NCBI GenBank assembly: GCA_946894095.1
Contig: OX335642.1
Location: 3,483,021-3,547,020, forward strand
Reading direction: 5' to 3'
From: Incurvaria masculella
Lineage: Eukaryota > Arthropoda > Insecta > Lepidoptera > Incurvariidae
DNA: 64,000 bases
Shown here piece by piece: positions 29,801 to 41,800 of this stretch (position 1 is its first letter; every line of letters begins with the position of its first letter). The notes below the pieces were generated by a model. That model was not told the DNA's origin and searched no databases. It saw only the letters and a program-made list of their open reading frames with translations. Both the position numbers and the translations under genes were made by a program.

Positions 29801-32800
29801 ACATGGCGAGTTATTTTACCATGGTAACCTCCCCACAATAGCGAAGTGCGTTCTTCCTAAATCTCATGAACCCCGTATGGCGCTATATCATCTCTACTAC
29901 TTCTCCATGTACCCACCACATGTGTGTGATACCCACAGATGCCATAGGTTTGTATACGCAGAGCTCGCAGATAAAATCTTATAGTATCTGTCCCGTCTGT
30001 GGTGACAAGCTTATAAAGTAAAAAGGGAATGGTAATTATCATGACTGTTTTTAAAGTTTCGTGTCGGAATCTCAAATCATCTAGAAAAAAAAATGGTTTA
30101 CACGTAAACATGTGTACAATTGAATCACTGTTTTGTAGATGATAATTATGTTTATTTATCATTAGTGTTATATTATTTTGGGGATTATTTTGTCGAGGAT
30201 AAAAAGTTTTGTCAGAATTTATGTAAGATGTTCGAGGATTATTTTGTCGAGGATAAAAAGTTTTGTCAGAATTCATGTAAGATGTTCGAACCGTGCTAGA
30301 TGTCATTATACCCATTCATGTCCAGCAAAAAAAAAAGGGAAGAAGGGAGAGGGAGTTTTTTTTTTTCATTTCTTTTTGCAACAGTTTTCGCAAACGGCTA
30401 TCGGCATCAGCAATAACAGTTACTAACGTTTTCGAAGACCAGTGGAAACGCCCACGACTACTGTTTTGCGTGGATTTCGAGCCACGAGAGTAGCTCGCAT
30501 TCGCATTGCCGATTTTCCTGTTCACCCGCTCTTGGATTATTAGAACGAAGAAGAACCCTACAAGCAACTACGCGCGGAGTCAAAATAGAAATACATTTTT
30601 AGGGTTCCGTACCCAAAGGGTGCCAACGGAACCCTATTACTAAGCCTCCGCTGTCCGTCCGTCCGTCCGTCTGTCCGTCTGTCACAGGGCTGTATCTTAG
30701 TAACCTAAACAGATGGACAGCTGAAATTTTCCCAGAGCGTGTATTTATTTTGCCGCTATAATAACAAATAGGTAAAATTAAAAAATAATTTAAATTAAAG
30801 GGGGCTCCCATACAAAAAACGTGATTTTTTGTGTATTAAATATTTTACGATGGTACGGAACCCTTCGTGTGCGAGTCCGACTCGCACTTGGCCGGTTTTA
30901 TTCTTATAGCTGAAACAAATAATTTAAGGATATCCTTTAAATGCTACCTATCCTTTTCCAACTGAATAACTTTTACCAGAAGAGACTGAAAGTTGTGCTT
31001 GCATGGGACGTGATGGAACCCACCTCTCTAATGAAAGACGAGGCTCAGCGCTCTGAGCTACGAGCCGCTTATAAATAGACCTAGTCGCTTATACACACAC
31101 ACAAATACCCGTGGGTGCATCCTGAGAAACAATGCTCGCATGCAATCTCGGCGTGGGGTAAAAGCTCTGTGAACGTCCGATAAGAATAGCTATTGACTGC
31201 GTTGCATCTGCTTTGACGCAGCGCGCCCGTTGCGTGTTTATTAGTGGTCTGTACCCGAAGTCTCAGTTGAGTAAGCTGTCAAATCAAACTCGGACTCGCA
31301 AATGTTAGTTCGATTATCGCCCACTGCGCGCGCTCTTCAATTTCTCCATGCAATTAAAAACGCCAGTCGATCGGTTTGCCGTAAACGCCAATTTAGGTGA
31401 CAACTGGCACTATAGGCTCTGGTTTTGTACTAGGCGCGTAGCACTATTATCAAATATATTATTCTGTCACATTCTTAGATTCCCTTGCCGGCGAGGCGAC
31501 GGGAACAAGACGGGACGAACCATTGGCGGGTAAGGCACGAAAATCGTGCTATTGCGCTCTGGCACTGTCTCTGTTTCCAAGAAGACAGTCTCCGTGATGA
31601 GGAGGATGCAAACATGGGTGTCTAAAAAGCAAACATATTCGCAGATGTATTGGAAGTTTCATGTAGGGATTTTGTGTTGTGCCTGCGAATAAGTTAGTTT
31701 CGCCGGGAAGGGCCCTCTTAAGAACGACCCGTAAGCAGTGTTCCCCATACAAACGTAGTTTACTGATCATTTTAAAAACACTGTTCCGATTTGCTTGATA
31801 TTAATTATATAATATTCTACAATAAATATCTGTGTCTGCACTTTTTTATTTTGCTGACAAATATAAAGCAAGTCAAATAACAGGGAAAAGAATATCTTCA
31901 TACACATTTTATTTTCTCTGTTGTGGATTTTTTTCGAAAAAACAAAGACGTGCAGACATAGATATTTGTTGCCTGATATTAAGTCCCAAATATCAAGAAA
32001 GTTGGAATAGTGGTTTTCAAATGATTACTAAACTACGTTTGTACGGGGAGCGTAATTTTCTGATGCTTACGGGCCCACCATAAGGTAGGCCTTCCCGCTC
32101 AACTCCCCATACAAACGTGGAAAGAAGATCACGCGCATATTTCTTGTGATAGATCCAAAGTAATAATCAAAACAGCTTTATTTGATCGAGCTAGATGTCT
32201 GATGACCATTGGCATTGAAAAATAATGTTAAGTTTCTAAGTTACAAGGTCCGAAAATTCGAATTATTCGCGCGTTTTATGCGAATAATTTTGGATGTGGA
32301 TTACTCAACGATAAAATAAGAACATCTTAAAAAGATTAGTCATCAGACATAGCTTATTTAAGGTGGCCCAACCCGGCGGGCCTAACTCATTCGCGGGCAC
32401 GGTACAAAACCGTGCTGTTGCGCTCTAGGACCTTCTCTGTTTCAAAGAAAAAGACAAGCTCCGTGATGAGGAAGATGCAACATGTCCACAAAAAAGACAA
32501 TGTGCATAGTGTATGATTTGGTAAGATATACGAAAATTTTAATTTCAAAACGACTTATAGCTAAAAGTAAACCACGACCGCTGCAGTAAAAAATCGAACA
32601 AAAACCAAATAGATTACAAATCTTGATTAAATAAGCTATGTCTGATGACTAATCTTTTTAAGATCTTCTTACTTTATCATTACGTAATCCACCTCCAAAT
32701 TTATTGTATAAAACGCGCGAAAAATGCGAACTTTCGGACCTCATAACTTCGCAACCAAACACAATTTTACAATGCCAATGGTCATCAGACATTTTGAGCA

Positions 32801-35800
32801 AAATTTGGGATCTCTGACAAGAAATATGGGCGTGATCTTCTTTCCCCTTTTTTGTATGGGGAGATTTTGTAGGGGCCACCTTAATCAAGATTTATAATCT
32901 ATTTAGTTTTTGTTAGATTTTTGACTACAGCGGTCATTTTAAAAATGTTAGTCATCAAACCTAGCGTGTTTTATGAAGATTTATAATCAAGTTGATTTTT
33001 GTTTGATTTTTTACTACAGCGGTCGTGATTTATAGCTAGAAGTCGTTTCGTAATAAAAATTTTCGTCAATTTTACTAAATCAAACATTATGAGCATTGTC
33101 TGCTTTGTGGACATGTTGCATCCTCCTCATTACTGAGCCTGTCTTTGTATTTGAAACAGAGAAGGTCCCAGAGTAGCACGGTTTCGTAGTGTGCCCGCGA
33201 ATGAGTTAGTCCGGTCGGGAAGGGCCACCTTAAGGAAGTAGGACTAGAATGTTAATTTAGTACCGGACCTAAGTGATGTAATATCGCCGCCGTTCACACT
33301 CTCCATATTCAGGGTCGTGTTCCAGTGTGGAGACCGCTCGGTACCCGGCGCCCCGGTCCCCGCCTACGCCGCGCGAAAATATCTCCCGACCGGCGCGGAG
33401 GGTTTGTGCGACATTGCACCATATTCCGATCGCGTTGTGGTTTATTTTCGAACGGGTCGGGCGCGCCGTATTCTGCGTCGACTGGCGCGATGTGAAATAA
33501 TCGCGAGCGAATGAAATGTTAAGGCTGCGTATGAAGCTAGACAAATTCCCGATTTCCCCCCCACCGCTCCGCTAGACGCCGAAGCGGCAGTGGCGCCGTG
33601 AATCTTAGGACAAAACTGAAATGAGATATTGTTAGAGCGACACCTATACGCCGTCGCGGGAACTTCGTGAAAGTTGTATCGATCCCGCGGCAAGTCGTCA
33701 ATGATCATACAACCAATCACAAGGCTCGAGATCACCCGCCATATTATTCACATTGCTGCTAGAAAACAGCCACCATTTCGTGAGATCTCTACTTCATGAA
33801 AGGATTTACTATTTTCACATCGATCGTCAGTAGCTCGTTGGTGTAGCGCGTGAGACGTCTTATCTACAGTTATTGTTCGATGGGGGTGTCGGTTCGAATC
33901 CTGTAGGTTACAAAACTTTTTTTCTGTTTTTTTACTTTTTATTGTTAATGGTGTATAGTATATAATTATAGCGTAGGTTATACTTAATTGATTTACACAT
34001 ATAAAACAATATTACATAATAATAGGTTTTGGTAAAAGTTTTTACCTGAGAAACAATTTTAAAAAGTATAAACGTAAAATAAAACAAAACAATAAAAAGT
34101 AAAATAACACTTTTAAAAAGGATAAACGTGAGACGATGGAGAAATAATTTCCATACAACGAGCGCGCAAAAAATTACGCCACGCGACTTACAACATTATA
34201 TCGCCGTTCATAGCGCCCCGTAGCGCAGTGATGAAAACGGAGAAAAATCTAATTTTTTGTCTCCCAAATTGATAGGTAAACTGATAAAAAAAAGAATTAT
34301 TTTTCAATAAACCTGATGGTCGTTACGTCATTCTTCATTAGTAGTGAGAGCCGAAACAAAGGCCAAATTCCTCCCGCGGCACAAGTGAAGTAAATTTACT
34401 TTTTTGTACTAAGCAGGTACCTACGTCGCTTATTCCAAGGAATGTGACAAGTAGTGTCGACACTTTTTTGGGTTCCGTACCCGAAGGGTGAAAACGGAAC
34501 CCTATTACTAAGCCTCTGCTCTCCGTCCGTCCGTCCGTCCGTCCGTCTGTCACAGGGCTCTATCTCATGAACCGTAATAGGTAGGCAGCTGAAATTTTCA
34601 CAGAGTGTGTATTTATTTTGCCGCTATAAAACAAATAGGTAAATTAAAAAAATATATAAAAGTTAAAGGGGGGCCCATACAAAAGAAACGTGATTTTTGG
34701 TGTTGATGGTACGGAACCCTTCGTGTGCGAGTCCGACTCGCACTTGGCCCGTTTTTTTAGTTCAATTTGCTCTTCTGTGGTCGCCTGGAACGCAGTATCC
34801 TCTATTTAGCTGCTATTTGCCGCGGCAGCGAGTGCCGCGTCTTTTGTCGTTTGAACATCTTTTGTTCGACGTTGGCGACGTTGTCGTCGTTGTTCGTCGT
34901 TGTTGATGTCGAAAACGGAACCCTATGCGCGCTCGTCGATTGTATCTCGTTCACTCGCGTCAGTCGCGCGGTCGCGCCGCGCCGAAGTGTCTTATAATAT
35001 TTGGACGCTCGTCCGCTCCGCTGTAGCGCCACAGAGCAGCGCTGTGCAACAATCGAATAATGTATTCGAATGAATCGAATAACGGGAACAATCGAATAAT
35101 TCGATTGTTTTTATTCGCAATCGCCTATCGCTAGTCTACGACCAGTGTTTCCAATGATATAACGAAAACAAATTTTGACATGACAGACAGGTAGATCAGG
35201 TCGGGGCGTTTATATTGAGTGGTCGCTTGATGGGTCTACGATCAGTGTTTCCCATGATATAACGAAAACCAATTTTGACATGACAGACAGGTAGATCAGG
35301 TCGGGGCGTTTATTTTGAGTGGTCGCATGATGGGTCTAAGACCAGTGTTTCCCATGATATAACAAAAAACAATTTTGACATGACAAACAGGTAGATTAGG
35401 TCGGGGCGTTTATTTTGAGTGGTCGCATGATGGGTCCACGACCAGTGTTTCCCATGATATAACGAAAACAAATTTTGACATGACAGACAGGTAGATCAGA
35501 TCGGGGCGTTTATATTGAGTGGTCGCTTGATGGGTCTACGATCAGTGTTTCCCATGATATAACGAAAACCAATTTTGACATGAAAGACAGGTAGATCAGA
35601 TCGGGGCGTTTATATTGAGTGGTCGCTTGATGGGTCTACGATCAGTGTTTCCCATGATATAACGAAAACCAATTTTGACATGACAGACAGGTAGATCAGG
35701 TCGGGGCGTTTATTTTGAGTGGTCGCATGATGGGTCTACGACCAGTGTTTCCCATGATATAATGAAAACAAATTTTGACATGACAGGAAGTTAGATCAGG

Positions 35801-38800
35801 TCGGGGCGTTTATTTTGAGTGGCCGCATGATGGGTCTGCGACCAGTGTTTCCCATGATATAACGAAAACTAATTTAGACATGACAGACAGGTAGATCAGG
35901 TCGGGACGTTTACTTTGAGTGGTCGCATCATGGGTCTACGACCAGTGTTTCCCAAGATATAACGAAAACTGATTTTGACATGACAGGAAGTTCGATCAGG
36001 TCGGGGCGTTTATTTTGAGTGGTCGCATGATGGGTCTGCGACCAGTGTTTCCCATGATATAACGAAACTAATTTTGACATGACAGACAGGTAGATCAGGT
36101 CGGGGCGTTTATTTTGAGTGGTCGCATGATGGGTCTACTACCAGTATTTCCCATTATATAACGGAAAAAAAAATTGACATGACAGGAAGTTCGATCAGGT
36201 CGGGGCGTTTATTTTGAGTGGTCGCATGATGGGTCTGCGACCAGTGTTTCCCATGATATAACGAAACTAATTTTGACATGACAGACAGGTAGATCAGGTC
36301 GGGGCGTTTATTTTGAGTGGTCGCATGATGGGTCTACTACCAGTATTTCCCATTATATAACGGAAAAAAAAATTGACATGACAGGAAGTTAGATCAGGTC
36401 GGGGCGTTTATTTTGAGTGGTCGCATGATGGGTCTGCGACCAGTGTTTCCCATGATATAACGAAAACTAATTTTGACATGACAGACAGGTAGATCAGGTC
36501 GGGGCGTTTATTTTGAGTGGTCGCATGATGGGTCTACGACCAGTGTTTCCCAAGATATTACGAAAACAAATTTAGACATGACAGACAGGTAGATCAGGTC
36601 CGGGCGCTTATTTTGAGTGGTCGCATGATGGGTCTACGACCAGTGTTTCCCATTATATGTCGAAAACAAATTTTGACATGACAGGAAGTTAGACCAGGTC
36701 GGGGCGTTTATTTTGAGTGGTAGCATGACGGTCTACGACCAGTTTTTCCCAAGCTATAACGAAAACAAATTTTGAAGTGAAAGACAGGTAGATCAGGTCG
36801 GGACGTTTACTTTAAGTGGTCGCATGATGGGTCTACGACCAGTGTTTCCCAAGATATAACGAAAACAAATTTAGACATGACAGGAACGCAAATCAGGTCG
36901 GGGCGTTTACTGTAAGTGGTCGCATGATGGGTCTAGGACCAGTGTTTCCCATGATATAACGAAAACAAATTTTGACATGACAGGAAGTTAAATCAGGTCG
37001 GGCGTTTATTTTGAGTGGTCGCATGATGGGTCTACGACCAGTGCTTCCCGTGATAAAACGAAAACCAATTTTGACATGACAGGAAGGTAGATCAGGTCGG
37101 GGCGTTTATTTTGAGTGGTCGCGTGATGGGTCTAATACAAGTGTTTCCCAAGATATAACGAAAACTAATTTTGACATGACAGACAGGTAGATCAGGTCGG
37201 GGCGTTTGTTTTGAGTGGTCGCATGATGGGTCTACTACCAGTGTTTCCCAAGCTATAACGAAAACAAATTTTGACATGACAAACAGGTAGATCAGGTCCG
37301 GGCGTTTATTTTGAGTGGTCGCATGATGGGTCTACGACAAATGTTTCCCCAGATATAGCGAAAACATATTTGGTCATGACATGACATGTACAACACATGA
37401 AATTGAACTGAACCGTTCCTCCGAGATTAATATTGGAGTTTCTTTTCGTCATAGAATTTATTTCATTTTATTTTATTATATTTTTAATTTTTATTATTAT
37501 TTTATTTTAGCTATTTGTTGTTATATCGGTAAAATAAATACACACTCCGTGAACATTTCAGCTGCCTACCTAAGGCCCTGTGACAGACGGACGGACGGAC
37601 GGACAGCGGAGGCTTAGTAATAGGGTTTCGTTTTCACCCTTTGGGTACGGTACCCTAAAAACGAACCAACAAAACAAAACATATTATTTATGTCATTTAT
37701 TCTTTTCACGGAGTTTTCCTTCTGTTCATGTTATTAATTATTCTGTGCCGCCGACAAAAACTACAAAAATCCGCCCGCCGAGCTATCTGCCAAGGTCATG
37801 TGACTTGTCCTGTTGCGACCCGTCCGCAATGGACGTACTGCAGACGCACGTTCCACGGGGAGGCGGATATTTGCGGCTGCCCCAATACTCGTAGTGCCCG
37901 CTAGGCTTGAGAAGGAGAATTTAGCATAATTGCGTAACGACAGTCGTGGCACAATGGTTTTAGTGTCGTATTTTTGCTGCGAAGTTGAGAACCACACATA
38001 TCGAAGTTCGGTTCCTGGAAACATCACTTTTTTTATATTATAACAAATATTTTATTTATTTATGATATTTTTATTTATTTATATCTTGCTAACCGAACGT
38101 TACCAACCAGTGTCAATTATTTCGGCTTTAGACCTCAATAACATTTGATTGAAAATTATACAGCGCCATCTATGAAGTTTAGCTGATGCTCGTAGGAATT
38201 TGGTTCGGAACTTTGTTACTGTCGCGATCCCGAAAGCGATCTCCGCGTGCGGAGAGTCGTGCGGAGAGGCGTGCGCCCACTTCGAAACATCGCAGCGGAC
38301 TGAGGCTACCGAAATGGCGATAGATAGTCGCCAAGAGAACGAAAGGGAAAGGGATACTTTACGGTGCTCAGAAATTTTGTCGTAAGTCCAAAATTCCTTT
38401 TTTTGATGCTTTGAATGAAAAATTGTGTCCAAATGCAACGATAATCATTCAAAAATTTGAAAATCATGCTGCAAATATAATGTGAGATTACTAGCACTGT
38501 AATTAATACCAATTCTGAGAAATAAAGCATAATGTGAAAAAATCGACCTATTTTCGCGATTTTTTTCTATCGGGCCAATGTTATGCTATTGGAACAATAA
38601 TCATTCAGATTAAACGGATACAAGTGAAGTTTCATATAACGCAATTTTAGCATGAATAGTTCAATATTATCTGAGAAATTAAGACAAAGCTAAGTGCGAT
38701 TTAGCGTCATATGGAGCCTTAACTCGTTTGTTGCTAACGTGTTTCTAGAGAGGTAGGTCGGAGATCGTCCTGTCATGCGAAACGTTTGAACTAGAAGGAA

Positions 38801-41800
38801 GGGAAAAGGAAGATGTGCTGAGCGGCTCGTGTCTCAGGGGCGAGTGGACTTGCCTTCCATGCCAGAGATCATGCTTTCAAAACCCAGCACCGTCATGCGC
38901 CACTTTCTTTATCTTTCCGAGTTGCGAAGTGCGTTTCGTTATGTTTCAGAACAGAGAAGGTCCCAGAGCGCAATAGCACGGTTTTGTATCGTGCCCACGA
39001 ATGAGTTAGTCCCGCCGGGAAGGGCCACCTTAAGTGAGATTTTTCAAAATGCATATTTTAGTGCTTGATTACGTTGGATTTATTCAGACAGTTCATTTCT
39101 CACGTAAGGATTTTCGAGGAAAGATTCTATATTTTTTGAGAAACATGTTTTACGTAATGTCACCCGTTCCACCCGAAAAAAATATTACATGATATTTGCC
39201 GAGACCCACTCTCCCCCCGTGGGATTTCACCCCTCGACCCCCTGCCCCCCAAATGCCTCACGTAATAAATTTACGCCCCCTTTTTCGCGTCTTGTAGATA
39301 GCCGTTTTTAGGTTATGTATAAAGCTGTAACGAATGCTATTTCGTACACGACTGGCAGTTACGCTTGTTAAAATCCACGGAACTGGCGGTCGTAAATTGT
39401 ACAATATTCTTTTGGAATGGTACCAAAGTGATGTAATGTGAATCTTTAGGAACGCTTACACAATATTTTGGTCTTAAAACTGTGTCTGGAGGTTGGAAAA
39501 TGTGGGTTTCGAGGATATTTTACTCCTTTACGTGGATTTCGGCTTTGTGTTTTTTATGGTCCATTTATGGTCAAGAAAAGCGGTGCCAACTGAAATGTTT
39601 TGCAACGAATACAATTATGTAATTTGAGTTTCAGCGACATCTACATTTGAAGCATTATAATCCATTTCCATCCAAAATATGTAATCTAAAAAAGTTTTTG
39701 GGTGTAACCAACTGAGCTATCCCGACCTTTGTCGAATCTGTTTCTTAGAGCATACCCACTGCTCTGACAAACAGTAAAGGCCAAAGGTTGCTGAAACTCA
39801 AATTAATGAGATAACGGTAATGTCATATCCATTAAATACATAAGATTATACAATTATGTAGTTCTGTTTTTTTAATATTTCAACCAATTGACATCCATAT
39901 TATTTAATAATTAACGCGATTCCGATTGGCGCAAATTGGAAGTAAAAATTATAATCAGAGAGCATTTTATTTGTATACTTCAGAACTCACTGAATCGAGA
40001 TTAAATACCCACATAATAACGGTTCATATTATTGTAAAATTCCAACAACGTATGCACTTTTCTAATACTTATTGCTCACTGTTCGCCTCCGCCTTTTGGG
40101 CATTCTCCTTTTTGCCTCAAAACAAGATGATGATCTTATCTTGTATGGAATCTTACACTGACGCGGGTTTTTTTATTTACCGTTAGTCTTCAAGAAATAA
40201 GTGCGAAAGCCAACAATTTCGGACGAAACTCTACGCTGTGTGACAGAGGCTTTAGACCAGCGACTAGACCGATTAGACTGACTTTTCATCACTCCAAGTT
40301 GATTGCACAAAGTAGGCGGTGAGCCTAGTCTGACCGGTTGACGCCAGCCGATAGCCCCGTATCCTAAGTGAGCGAACGACCGTTATGTCTGGACAGCGAG
40401 CTAGGAAGGACTGGAGTGAAGATCGAACCTCATACTAATTCGGGATGTGGAACATCGAATGTTCCTTGCACTAAATGGCGTCCTGTGAAGTTCTTATGTG
40501 TCGTCGGAACTCGAGAAAATCGGTAGTGAGCGAATTTGTATTTGAACGGACTCGCCGGCGGTGCCGTCATTGTATGTAAAGTGGCTGCGGGGCGCCTCAA
40601 TAAAAAACCGGCCAAGTGCGAGTCGGACTCGCACACGAAGGGTTCCGTACCATGGTACAAGTTTTAAAACAAAAAAATCACGTTTTTTGTATGGGGCCCC
40701 TCTTATATTTTTTTTATTTTACCTATTTGTTGTTATAGCGGCAAAATAAATACACACTCCGTGAAAATTTCAGCTGCCTACCTATTACGGTTCACGAGAT
40801 ACAGCCCTGTGACAGACGGACGGACGGACTGACGGACAGTGGAGGCTTAGTAATAGGGTTCCGTTTTCACCCTTTGGGTACGGAACCCTAAAAACTAAAT
40901 TCTGTTGCTGATTCCCGTCTTTCCATGCTCGCTGGGTCTATTGCACTGTGCCTATAAATATATCTGTATACGGGCTTGTTTACATTGTGAAGTACTTGAG
41001 TATACTGAATCACGGAATGATATATCAATGCACGGATAGCTCGTGGTGCAGGGCGGGGACTCGCGTTTCATGCGATCGTCATGAAATCGTCGCCCCGGTC
41101 GTGCACCACTTTTTTTCTCTTTCTGAGTTGGATAAGTGCACTTCGTTACGAATGCGAGCTGTTCGAGCTGAATGCTTCAGAACCTAGCTAAAACCTCTAC
41201 AAGGTGTTAAGGTTAGGGGTAGGGTTGGATTTTTTGAAACTATGGTATCCGCATTGTATGAAACTCTGGTCGAAGCGGCAATGAAAAGTTGTCCTTGTTT
41301 TACATCCAGTTCAATGCAGCCGTGCTCATTTGTCCTGGCATGGCAACTAATTCATTTGGGAATGTGGTGTATTGGGCTAATTTCATGACGGAAGATGTGT
41401 TATTACCATAGATAAGAAGGGAGGAGATATGGCATCGAGCGCTCCTGCTATGGGACGCGCTGTCTCCAATTTTCAAAACCTTACGTATATGCCACATGCG
41501 TTTGATTTGACAGCTTACTCAACGTTGCCGTAAATACGTCCACTCCGCGTTTTCATACAAATCGGAAGTCCGAGTTTGATTCTGACAGCTCGAAGAAGTA
41601 AAACCACAGAGTATCTAGTAACAATTTGTATGGAGTTTGACGTTTTTACGGAACGTCGAAGTTACGTAAACGCCAATTTAGGTGAGAACTGAGACTACCG
41701 GCTTTGTTCTAGTAGCAAAAGTTCTTGTTGGTAAAATATAAATGACAGTGTAAACAGAGTGGTCAGTCTGAGTTCTCACCTAAATTGGCGTTTACGGCAA

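Noticed and set aside
33828..33905. tRNA gene
   Set aside because: A- and B-box words are present but acceptor, anticodon and T stems do not pair. A SINE head or pseudo-tRNA is more likely. The same applies to 37935-38030.
35134..37387. CRISPR-like regular array
   Set aside because: The whole 100-bp unit repeats, with no unique spacers, in a eukaryotic intron; it is a minisatellite. Open frames across it (e.g. 37092-37277) follow the repeat and are not genes.
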